A stretch of DNA of 60,000 nucleotides from Bolinopsis microptera (lineage: Eukaryota; Ctenophora; Tentaculata; Lobata; Bolinopsidae). The translations under genes were made by a program, and so were the position numbers. The stretch lies in the NCBI RefSeq assembly GCF_026151205.1, contig NC_087079.1:10408635-10468634 (forward strand), read 5' to 3'. The notes beneath the pieces were generated by a model that saw only the letters and a program-made list of their open reading frames with translations, was not told the DNA's origin and searched no databases. This document shows positions 34,661 to 45,989 of the stretch, piece after piece (the stretch's first letter is position 1; each line of letters starts with the position of its first letter).

Positions 34661-37600
34661 TCAGATGGTAAGATCGAAGCAGTCGATCCTGTCCTCGTCT
34701 TCTTCGTCGTACCACGCCTCCTCCCCCGCCACATCCTCTATCACACTTTTCGATGAAGATTCAGATACGGACTTAATCCTGGACTCCTTCTGCAACTTCT
34801 CGATAGCATATTGAATCTGATGCCCTGTTTTTAAGTTCATCGCCTCTGCTTCCTGGAGGGCCTTTGTTCTCTCAGGATCCTCTTCCAGAACCTTGAAAGT
34901 GCTAGCAGAGGAGCTGGCAGTGTTAGAAGCGCTGGCAGTGTTAGAAGAGCTTGCAGGATTAGAGGAGCTTGCAGGATTGTCCTGAGCTGCCCGCCATGTG
35001 CTAGTCGGCTCCGGCTCAGGTTTAGCTTTAGTTAGCGGACGCCAGGTGTCGCCCTTTTCCCGTGTGTCCACAGCTCTAGCTGGACAGGGCGAATGTGTCC
35101 TCCTGTACCCCTGATTCAGGACAACCTCCACACTACCACTATCTGCAGCTGCTCTGATGTCTGTCTTGGGGATGTTGTTGTTGTGAGTGACCGTTTTAGT
35201 CACCAGATCCCCCAGATCACTCAAGTTGAAGCCTCTGGGTTTTATCTGCTTGTCCGACTTCTTCTTGGGAGTTTCTGGAGGAACTGGTTTCTCAGCAGGA
35301 AGCGGTATATCAGCTGGCTCGGGAGAGCTAGAGGGTAATCTCACCTTTTCCGGCTCGCTCACCAGCACAGGAGGAGGTTCTGTTGTCTCCGGCTCTTCTT
35401 TTATCTGCTCAGTTTTAGGTAGAGCCTTCTTTTCTCCTGACTCACTTGACTTTTGGCGGTTCTGCCAATAGTTCTTCTTCATGTTAACCGGGGTCCCAGC
35501 AGCGTCTGGTGACTTTAACAGGTCCTCTTCTGTTGGTAGTTGAGGTGGCAGCCGAATAAGCCCTGGTGTTTTAGTTTGCTTTACTGGAGTCTCAGAAGCA
35601 GAGGAGGTTTTAGCAGCTGGCGGTGGTACAGCTTCGGAGCTGGGAGCTGGTACCTCGGTGCTCTTAGTGGTGGCGATGGGCGGAGCACTGGCTTGGAAAG
35701 CATCTTGGGATGTCACACTGGAAGTTGTAGAGACAGGTTCAGTAGCTGAGCTCTCAATTGCAGAAGAGTCCTCCAGTTGTAAACTGGGAGAGGGAACTCT
35801 AACATCGGAGACTGGAGCAAGATGAGGTTGAGTGGTAACGGCAGCGGGAGCCGGTATGTTGATACCAAACTGTCGTGGTGGTATACCAAGTGCAGGATCT
35901 AATAAGGGTGTGTTCTGAGGAGGGGTTATGTTTGAAATGTTGCCCATCTCTGGATGTATTGGTCTTGGTATCATGATCTGTTGACTTTGTAGCTGGCCTT
36001 GCATGAAGTGCTGAGCTGAAAGACCTCCAGGCATCAGACCATGAACCGGTTGACCAGGTAGCCGCTGACCAGTAAGTGGTTGAGTTGGCTGATCAGAGAG
36101 CTGTTGTCCAGCCATAAAGCTCTGCATTTGAGCCTGCTGTTGTGCTAAGAACATGGGGTGAACATGCTGTCCCATCGGTAGTTGATGCATCATCTGAGGA
36201 GGTAGCTCGGCGCCCGATTGAGATACAGAATTCATCATCATTTCTTGTTGTTGAGCTCCTTGCTGCATCCAAGGAGGTGCCACCATGTTCTGACCACCTG
36301 GAATCATGCTTAGACCCTGGTTCGCCATGACCTGTTGGTTCGCCAATGTGCAATACTGCATAAACTGGGCGATTTGATCAGGTGTCAAGGTCATATTTTG
36401 ACCTTGCATCTGCATCTTTTGCATCTGCTGGAACATTTGAGCCATATCCTGGGTTTGTTTCATTTTCATCTGCTGAACCATCTGCTGTTGCTCCATTTGT
36501 TGCACCTGTTGTTGTTGCTGCTGTTGTTGTTGCTGTTGATCTACAGCCCGATGTTGCATTGCTGCCATCATATGATGCTGCTGTTCTGGAGTCATAGGTC
36601 TCATATGTGGACTGTTCATAGGATGGAAGTGAGGGGGCGGGGTTCCTGAGAAGGATCCTACTTCCTGTTGATTAGGTATCGGTACAGGGATGGCGGGCAT
36701 GGGATGCTGGCGACCCATCATAGCGTGAGCAGGGTGAGGCTGCATCATGTGCTCAGCAGGATGCATCATCCTAGGAATGGGAGAAGCAGGGTGTCGAGGA
36801 GGGGAGCTGTAAGGAGAAATGTGGTGACGTAGTGGACTGTGGATTGGGCTCTCGTAGAAGTGTCGGGGAGATTGGGGAGGAGTTTGTCCTGCTCCGGAGT
36901 AGAGTCGAGGTGAACCACAAGAACTGCTCTCGGAGTGGCGTGGCGTTCTTCTTGGGCTGAAACATAATCACATTTAATTACCTATTCACTTGTGGAAACA
37001 ATTTTTACAAAACTGAAAATATTATTAGAGGATGTGAAAAATGTTGGAAAGGTTTGTAGAATTAGATAACCATACTTCAGGAAGAGAAAAGAAGGGTAGG
37101 TGATAAAATATGGACAATCGCGTAAGTTCAAGTTCTCAACATATGGGGCGTCGAGTAATCACAAAGAGCCAGATAATAATAACATGCATTTAAATGAATA
37201 ACTAGAATATTTTATATCATATCGTATCTGGCAAAGCACCAAAAGTATGTGAGAATAGGAAACTAGGGGCTTTAGTTACAAGGGTTCGAATTAGAAACAG
37301 GCCGCATATCATCAATTACGTGACAGTGAAATTATATTATTGTTTGTATAATTCCAATACTGAGGGTCATATTTCGAAAAAATTAAAGTTAGCACAATTA
37401 AAATTCACAACAAAAAGCCTAGGCCCTGGACCGTGAAAAATAGCTAACTGGTGCTGGTGGTACCTGGGTATGAAGGCGCTGTCTCTGGGTGACTGAGAAA
37501 GTTGCTCCAGCATGTGAAAGTTTGGGGGAGGTGGACGATGCTGGAACGGTATCATGTTCATTGGACGAGGCCCTGAAATTGTAATTCATGAACTTGCTGC

Positions 37601-40600
37601 CAATTATTCTCGGTAAAAGATCCGATTATATAGAAACTGTTTTAAGAAGTTTTCTCATCGATTGCTTCATTCCTTTAAGCTGAAATCCACTAAACGGTCA
37701 ATATTCATAAGCATAACATATTCCAGCTAAGCAAATAACTACGATCTTGAAACGAAGGAATGCAAAGAATGCATACTCACCTCTAGGGAAGTGTCCGTGT
37801 CCCATCCTTCCAGTATCTCTCCTGTCAAATTTACCACCTCTGTAACCACCTCTGTGAGAGAACCCTCCTCTTCCCGGGTGATCTCTCTTGTTTTTCATCG
37901 GCCTGGTCATGTCCAGGGTTAAGAAATATCGGCTAGGTAAATTTTAATAGAAGAGTTAAGAAATATCAGCCTGTTAATGTTTAGAGTTAAGAAATATCAG
38001 CCTGGTGATTTCCAGGGTTATATTATCATATATTATTATATTGGTCTGGTAATATTTAATATAGAGTTAGGAAATACCGGCCTGGTAATGTTTAGAGTCA
38101 AGAAATATCGGAACGATTATGATCAGTACTGGGAGTATTAAGAAATCAGGAGCAGAACCAAGATATGATTTAAACCGGACATGTTTAGCTAACCGTTTGC
38201 TAGTTTTGAAATCCCCGCTCGTTCTGCTGTCACGACCATCCGAAGAAGTACTGACAGAGGAGGACTCTGCCTCGTTGGCCGAGTCGTTCAGCGCTTGTTG
38301 GAACTGTTCGGCCTTCAACCGCGCAGCCCGCTCGTCAGCTGCCACATCTACTGAGGGGGAGTTATAATTGATATTATCAGAAAAACGGATTCCTACATAG
38401 TATGTGTATGTGACTTTTATATTTTATTTGGTGTTTCCGATATAAAAGTATTTAAGATAAGGAGTTGTTGGCTTCACAACAGCGACAAAAAATGGCGAAA
38501 GGACTAAATATAGAATTCTTTAGAACGGTGATTGGAATTTGATGTAATCGGCGGTGAAATCCAAAATAGATCACAGAAGAGATTCTCACAGCGCTGTGAA
38601 TTTGATATAATAGCAGAGCCGGCCTGAAAGTTCTGTGATAATGTAATTAAGTTTGCCCCGCTCCCAAAATTCTTTTAAAGTAATGATGTAAGTTGACATT
38701 CTGTATTCAAGTAATATTCTCGTAAATCACGGTCACCGCCCACACAGGCTAGGTGTGTGAAGTTAATGTGTCTAGGAACAACATTGTAACGGAGCTTATG
38801 TACGTTTTACTTTAAGTCTATGGTTCGTTTGACAGTTTTGTTAAAATGTTTGGGTGTTGAAGAGTTATTTCTAGCCTCTAGGTTTCGAATTCTATAAATA
38901 TACCATATTACATACTTATATACCATATTTATAATTCATGGAAAGTTGGATGTCAAAACCCGGGGCGCCGTAGGGCCCGCTGTGCTGGACAATGGAACCG
39001 CTAAAGTTAACAGTGACCCTCAAAATCATCGGCCGGGCATAGCGCCAGACCAGGATTCTAAGTATCCATATACTGCGATGTGTATCATGAGTCAAGACTA
39101 CTTGCATTTCAATGACACACATGGGACTAAGGTTTTTTTTTTACAAATGTCCCAGACCCATAGCTAGATCTGTGAATTTTAGGCAGACCGACTCGACAGC
39201 GGCCAAATTTTGCGCATTATGAGCCCCAAGCCCGATACCCACTTTGCCTCCCAATTATATTATCATCTCGTAACTTCATAATGAAGGTTCCGTTATTCAT
39301 TTAAAGATTAAGTTTTTTCGATTCTGGGCACGTAGCCCGACACGACACGTAGCCGGGGCGAAGCTCCTTTGGTTGGCTAGGGAGGGGGGAAGGCGCAGCC
39401 CCCAGAAATTTTTGAGAAATAGGGTGATTCAGACGACATTTGGCATTAAAGAAATTTTTAGGACAGCAATAATCATACATCAGAATAATATAAAGTTGGT
39501 GGGCTAGGGGAGCGAACCCCCAGGAAAATTTTTGAGAAATAGGGTGATTAAAACGGCATTTGGCATTAAAGAAATTTGGGGACAGTAATAATCAGAGATC
39601 ACAATAATATAAAGTTGGGGGCCGGGGGGGCGCAGCCCCCCAGAAAATTTTTGAGAAATAATGTGTTTTAGACGACATTTGGCATTAAAGAAATTTGTAG
39701 GATACCTTACTCGGGATTATTATGACCGGGATAAAGTGGTGGGTTTAGGGTAATTTCGCCATATTTTTCCCGAACCACATTTTCACCGGTCGTTAATAAA
39801 CCCGCCTACTCAGCTTTTAGGGTTCCCAAGGGGTATGGGTGCTCATATTTTAATCGTTGTCTTATATTCACTAAAGAAGACTATTGGGACACTTGTTGTA
39901 GGTTTTTCGACTTCATTTGGCTAAAATTGCAAAAAATTCACCTTTTTGCCCAATTCTTGTCATATATCCTTATTGTCAAATTTGATTTAAATAGGCCAAT
40001 TTTTAATTTCTTTAAAGGTATTGACTATCTCTACATAATGAAATAGGACTCAAAGTAAAAGTAACAGTTACATTAAAACTTGAATTAATTAAAACTGATG
40101 AAAGGGATGATCCAGATGAAGATAACGAAGATGATTACAACTTATTGGAAGACTAAACAGCTCTCCCTTTATCTTAATATCGATCTGGTTGTTACGCTTC
40201 AAATGTTTAAAATTATTTTCCATCTAGTTTGATTAACCACGAGTCATTATTTCTGTCTACTTTCAACAATTATTAATAATTCGACTTGTTTCACAAGTTT
40301 TAGCAATGCGAAAATTTCTAAACTTGCTTATCTCTAATAAGGAAATTTACATCTGAGACAAAATTTTTGAATCTAAAATTGAAAGGTTGGACACCGGTAA
40401 AATGGCGACCGGGAAAATGTGGTGGGTTTTGAGCAATTTCGCCATATTTTTCCCGAACCATATTTTAACCCGTCGTTAATAAACCCGTCGTAATAATCCC
40501 GAGTAAGGTAGTAATAATCAGACATCACAATAATACAAAGTTGGGAGGCTAGGGGGCGCACCCCCCGGAAAATTTCTGAGAAATAGGGTGATTCAGACGA

Positions 40601-43600
40601 CATTTGGCATTAAAGAAATTTGTAGGACAGCAATAATCATACATCAGAATAATATAAAGTTGGTGGGCTAGGGGAGCGAACCCCTAGGAAAATTTTTGAG
40701 AAATAGGGTGATTAAAACGGCATTTGGCATTAAAGAAATTTGGGAACAGTAATAATCAGACATCGCAATAATATAAAGTTGGGGGGCCGGGGGGGGGGCG
40801 CAGCCCCCCAGAAAATTTTTGAGAAATAATGTGTTTTAGACGACATTTGGCATTAAAGAAATTTGTAGGACAGTAATAATCAGACATCACACTAATATAA
40901 AGTTGGTTGGCTAGGGAGGGGGGGGGGGGGCGCAGCCAATCAGAAAATTTTTGAGAAATTATGTGTTTTAGACGACATTTGGCATTAAAGAAATTTGTAG
41001 GACAGTAATTATAATCAGACATCACAATAATACAAAGTTTGAGGGCTAGGCAGGCGCAGCCCTGGCCTTCGGAAACTTTTTGAGAAATAGGGTGTTCCAG
41101 ACGACATTTGTGGGACAGCAATAATCAGACATTACAATAATACAAGGTTGGTGAGCTGGGGGGGAACTCAGTACTTGTCACATTGAATGGAATAAGTACA
41201 TATTGTATTGTGGGATTTGGGAATAATTTACGAAATGCTAAAGTCGATTGCCTGTCGTGTCGTTTAATCAAACAGTCATAAACACAGCCCACTTACCAGG
41301 CGACCATGGGGACTAGGGGGCTTATTTTTTTGGGGTTCAATTTTTTTCCGGGGGTCTTCCCCTTGGCTACGTGTCTGCATTCTAGTTGCCAGACCCACTC
41401 TATTAGAGTGCAGACTCAACATTTTGGTTGCCAGACCCACTATTCTAGAGTCCAGACCCACAATTCTGGTTGTCATATCTCCTATACGGTATTCTAGTTC
41501 ATAGACCCCCAATTCTGGTTGACAGAGTGAAGAATTACCATTCTGGTTGCCAGATTCACTCTTCTAGAGAGGATACCCACTCTTCTAGTAGGTATAGAGT
41601 CAAGACCCACTATTCTAAAATGCAGACCCACCATTCTGGTTGCCAGACCCACTCTTCTAAGGCGAAGACCTACCATTCTGGTTGCCAGCCCCACTCTTCT
41701 AGAGTGTAGACGCACCATTCCGATTGCCAGACCCACTATTCTTGAGTGAAGACCCACCTTTCGGGTTGCCGGACCCACTATTCTAGACTCTAGACTCCAG
41801 ACGCACAATTCTGGTTGCCATATATCCTATATTCTAGTTTAGACCCCCAACTCTGGTTGACACTTGACAGAGTGTAGACTTACCATTCTGGTTGCCAGAC
41901 CCACTCTTCTAGAGTGAAGACCCACTATTCTAGAATTCTTACCCACCATTCTTGTTGCCAGACCCACTCTTAGCTAGAGTGAAGACTCACTATTCAAGAA
42001 TTCTGACCCACCATTCTTATTTCCAGACCCACTACCCTAAGGTGCAGACCCACCATTCTGATTGCCAGACTCACTCATCTTGATTCCCTTGATTGCAGAC
42101 CCACTATTCTGGTTTCCAGACCCACTCTTATAGATTGCAGACACACCAATCTAGTTGCCAGACCCACTCTTCTAAAGTGTAGACCCACCAGACCTATTAT
42201 TCTAGAGTGAAGACCCACCATTCGGGTTGTCCAAACCCACAATTCAGGTAGCCATATCTCCTATATTCTAGTTTATAGACCCCCAAATCTGGTTGACAGA
42301 GTGTAGACTTACCATTCTGGTTGCCAGGCCCACTCTTCTAGAGTGAAGATCCACTATTCTAGAATGCAGACCCGCAATTCTGGTTGCCAGACCCACTATT
42401 CCAGATTGTAGACCCACCTTTCTGGTTTCCAGACTCACCCTTCTAGGGCGAAAATCCACCATTCTGGTTGCCAGACCCACTCTTCTAGAGTGTAGACGTA
42501 CCATTCTGATTGCCAGACCCACTCTTCAAGGGTGCAGACCCACATTCATGTTGCAAGACCCACTTCTAGATTTCAGACCCACTATTCTAGCTGCCAGACT
42601 CACTTATAGATTGCAGACCCACCATTCCAGCTGACAGACCCACTCTTCTCAAGTGCAGATCCACCATTCTGGCTGGAAGACCCACTTTTAGATCGCAGAC
42701 CTACCATTCTAGCCGCCAGACCAACTCTTCTCAAGTGTAGACCCACCACTCCGGTTGTCAGACCCACTCTTCAAGGGTGTACGTACACCCACCATTCTGG
42801 TTGCCAGACCAACTTCTAGATTGCAGACCCACCATTCCAGCTGCCAGACCCACTCTTCTCAAGTCCAGACCCACCACTCTGGTTGTCAGACCCACTCTTA
42901 AAGGGTGCAGACTCACCATTTAGCGGCCAGACCCACGCTTCTCAAGTGCAGACCCACCACTCTGGTTGCCGGACCCACTCTTCTAGAGTGAAGACTCATT
43001 ATTCTCGAATGCAGATCCACAATTCTGTTGCTAGACCAACTTCTAGATTGCAGACCCACCATTCCAGCCGCAAGAACCACTCTTCTCAAGTGCAGACCCA
43101 CCATTCTGGTTGTCAGACCCACTCTTCAAGGGTGTAGACCCACAATTCTGGTTAACAGACCCACTTCTAGATTGCATACCCACCATTCTAGCTGCCAGAC
43201 CCACTATTCTCAAGTGCACACCCACCACTCTGGTTGTCAGACCACTCTTTAAGGGTACAGACCCATCATTCTGGTTGCCAGACCCACTTCTAGATTGCAG
43301 ACACACCATTCTGGTTGCCAGACCCACTTCTAGATTGCAGACCCACCATTCTAGCGGCCAAATCCACTCTTCTCAAGTGCAGACCCACCACTCTAGGCAA
43401 CAGGGGTGAATAATATCAACAAATAAAGATTGTTTAATTTTTTCAAAAAATTTCTCGTCATGTGACAACCCTTCCCAACCCCCCTCAACCCCTCCCCCCT
43501 AAAAAACTCATCGGATTTTTGCTTCCCGCGAACATGATTTTTTCTGAAAATTTTTGTCGAGCCAGATCTGTAAATCTATCAAATATGTAAAAAAAAACCT

Positions 43601-44356
43601 TGATGGGACTTATAAAAATAATATTGTTTAAATGTTTACAGGTAAAAATAAAGTTAACTTTATCACGAATCAAGCAACAGTGGTAGTAGGTAGTACCAAG
43701 CGAACCCAGTATTAACCTGACGTGCCGTGTGGAGGTCTAGTGGGCGGTGCTGAAGCTACATGTGGAGGTCTAGTGGGCGGTGCTGAAGCTACATGTGGGG
43801 GTCTAGTGGGCGGTGTTGAAGCTACATGTGGAGGTCTAGTTGGTGGTGTTGAAGCTCCATGTGGAGGCCTGGAGGGTGGTGTTTGTCGGTGCTCAGTGTC
43901 CACTTGGTCAGATCCACGACTACTCGTCTTAGCTCCTGATTCATCCTCAGAAACTGTTGGAGTTGATGTTCTGGAATTCTCTGAGTGGTCACTGGTTGAT
44001 GGTCCTCCGACTCCTGAGATGGAAATTTAAGATTAACAAAAAAAGCATTCGGTTTTAAAGACCCCCGAAGTACATATTTAGACCCACGAATATATATATA
44101 TACGAAACTGCTCATGAGTCATGATCAACTATCAACTATCTAATTTCTAAATCAAATCTATATTACATATTTAATTACATTTAATAACATTTGATCACTA
44201 AATCTAATTTCTATAATATATAGAAATAGTGGTCAAATGCAATTAAATATTTATAGTTTCAAGAAGGTACCTATATGTCAACTCACCTAGATGTCTATTC
44301 AAAGACTTTTTGATGAAGAGATTTTGCTGCTGTTTGAGCTCCTTCGGCATATCATC
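34661..44356 (-). CDS. gene A: large Q/P-rich, RG-rich disordered protein
   Basis: Exons: 44356-44287, 44013-43717, 38350-38194, 37902-37781, 37572-37464, 36956-34661. Junction phases agree throughout (1, 1, 2, 1, 2). From the ATG at 44350 it encodes 1014 residues. Order: MPKELKQQQNLFIKKSLNR; a Ser-rich segment; five PPTRPPHVAS-type proline repeats (about 60-120); VAADERAARLKAEQ; a basic RG-rich patch (RPMKNKRDHPGRGG, about 172-200) like RNA-binding RGG motifs; SP-rich sequence; a long Met/Gln region with a polyQ run (about 388-398); then Ser/Thr/Pro-rich sequence. A short charged helix (HQIQYAIEKLQKE) and an acidic tail EEAWYDEEDEDRIDCF end it. I do not recognise the family. RG and Q/M-rich low-complexity sequence suggests an RNA-granule or transcription cofactor, by inference only. 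A further 5' exon ending at 44588 (frame reads FNYSERFCEHQ in phase 0) may belong to it. Confidence 0.85.
37901..38110. repeat. degenerate tandem repeat carrying splice-acceptor-like sites
   Basis: About five irregular copies of a ~35-bp unit with GGCCTGGTAATGTTTAGAG and TTAAGAAATATC lie in the intron just upstream of the RG-rich exon. The genuine acceptor (ATGACCAG/GC, at 37903) is in the first copy; the others carry related ACCAG/GC or ACCAGA sequences on the - strand. Confidence 0.6.
38351..39365. other. start of the 5.4-kb gene A intron
   Basis: Mostly unique AT-rich sequence, with short repeat-like CGTAGCC/CCCGGGGC motifs near 38960 and 39330-39360. No exon candidate. Confidence 0.4.
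39366..41160. repeat. ~120-bp tandem array, split by a MITE
   Basis: The unit contains GACATTTGGCATTAAAGAAA, CAGTAATAATCAGACATCA, ATAAAGTTGG, a variable G-rich core with GCGCAGCCCCC, and AATTTTTGAGAAAT. The GGCATTAAAG landmark recurs at about 39440, 39560, 39680, 40605, 40725, 40850 and 40980, a period near 120. The MITE at 39705-40508 separates copies 3 and 4 and is clearly later. Confidence 0.85.
39705..40508. mobile_element. TA-inserting MITE, copy 2
   Basis: 804 bp, with the same CCTTACTCGGGATT termini as copy 1 and TA on both sides. It lies inside the 120-bp array. The internal segment near 40098-40157 differs from copy 1 and reads as a short acidic tail, DERDDPDEDNEDDYNLLED, then a stop. 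That is possibly the fossil C terminus of a transposase. Confidence 0.85.
41385..43398. repeat. 2-kb minisatellite in gene A intron
   Basis: Alternating ~21-bp half units, AGACCCACCATTCTGGTTGCC and AGACCCACTCTTCTAGAGTG, with many variants; roughly 90 half units. Long open frames here, rich in VGLATRMVGLHSR-like peptides, are artefacts of the repeat period. Confidence 0.9.
43399..43716. other. intron remainder next to exon 2 of gene A
   Basis: C-rich (CCCCCCTCAACCCCTCCCC on +) then AT-rich sequence up to the donor at 43716. No gene. Confidence 0.4.
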
Positions 44357-44588
44357 CTGAAATTTGTACTTGTTAAAATAAAGAATCTAAACATTCAAAA
44401 TTAGAATTTAACGCTAAAACTGTAATCTGCACGCTAAATTTATCGTCAAAAACGGTGACTGAACAAAAAAGTGATTTGAAAAAGAGTATTCTGCTCTATA
44501 CAAGTAATTTTGAATCATTCTACAAAACTAATAAGAAATTAGTAATCACTAATATATAATGTAGTACCGATCTACATAATAAGTTACC

Positions 44589-45989
44589 TGGTGTTCGCAG
44601 AATCTCTCTGAATAGTTAAACTTGTAGTTTTGTTAGTGCCTCATTTACTGGTTTGCGTTTACATTGCTAACTTTACGGAGTTTGGGTTACAATTTTGTTA
44701 TTAAGCTCAATAAATGCAATGATTTAGTAAATATTCACAAAATTTAGTAAACTCTGTTACGAGTTAAGATTTGAGGATATTTTAGATTTTAAAATCAGGT
44801 TCATAATAACACGATTACAGTAAGAATGACAATAAAGTTGACAATGAAACTGGAGTTTTGTTACATTACATCATGTACTGCCGTCAAAAGATTCACCATG
44901 AAATTTAGATAGAACACGTTAATATTATATATTATGTGAACCGCACAACTGAAATATATATGCTAAGAACCTTGGTTACTAGGATACTAGGGTTACTAGG
45001 ATACTATACCCTACCAGGGCCAGGGTACTATACCATTCAACCCAAAGTGGAAGAATATTAACTGAAAATTCAAAAAATCCAAAACGCAAACATCAATTCT
45101 ATTATGTTTGCATGAAAAGTCAAAAGCATTAAAAATAAAGATTTTATTTGTTTCCTCAACAATTTGGTATGTTAACAGGGTGCATAACATTCCGGTTCCC
45201 TTGTCCGAGAGAATTTATAATTGCTAAGAAAAGATGGATGAAAGAGAATTAACAGTAACATTATAGGAGGTATCTCAGTATTAACCAACAGCAGTCATTC
45301 TAAACTCTCCATGTAGAGTTATCTAGTTATTCAAGAGTAGGGTTTACCGGGACTGGCTGATATATTGACTGGTTGATTGTAATACCATGCTTTTGACTTC
45401 AAGACAATTTATATTGTGCCTGTGGCACGGATGGTATGTGATATCTTATCTCTGACAACCACTGTGAGCACAAAACCGGCACTTTCTTAAGAATCCTTCG
45501 CCATTTTTCCCAGGCACTTCTGGTTCTATAAGAGGAAGCTCAAGTATCGCACAATGGCAGTTATATATATATATAAGGTACTGATTTTTCTAAAGAAACA
45601 ATCCATTAAAACTGTTGTTAGGTTAAGAAGTAAACTAAAATTAAAGGATATTAATAATGAAATGATTTCTGGTGAAATTAAGCATATGCATCTCTAAATC
45701 ATACAAATCGCCCCACAATTTCTCTACAATGATCCCTAAAAATTATAAGAATAATTCAATTTATAGAACAATATCATAAAAATTCAAAAAACAGCAGAAA
45801 TTTTCAAACTTTCCATTGATAGTGGAGTTCATGAAAAATAAATTAAATAAGATCATAACGTAAACATTTTACCAATAACTGTGAAGGTACATAATTCAAG
45901 TGTCCAATTATAAGACCAACAATTTAGACCAACAATCAATCAGGCAGTGTATTGAGTAAAAATCCAATTTAAAGTAAGTAGGTAGATTA
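44589..45989. other. between paralogues A and B
   Basis: It should hold the promoter and any 5' exon of gene A and the 3' flank of gene B. A small repeat of GGTTACTAGGATACTA is at 44971-45006, and an AT microsatellite near 45563. No other coding exon is defensible. Confidence 0.4.

Noticed and set aside
35093-36649. Forward-strand open frames opposite gene A
   Set aside because: They are shadows of the Q/P-rich exon on the other strand; runs of L, A and V reflect reversed CAG/CAA codons.
39366-41160. CRISPR-like array
   Set aside because: Units are contiguous ~120-bp tandem repeats with no short direct repeats and unique spacers, in an animal genome.
41276-43409. Several 70-100 codon open frames on both strands
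   Set aside because: They are produced by the minisatellite period; the peptides simply repeat the unit.
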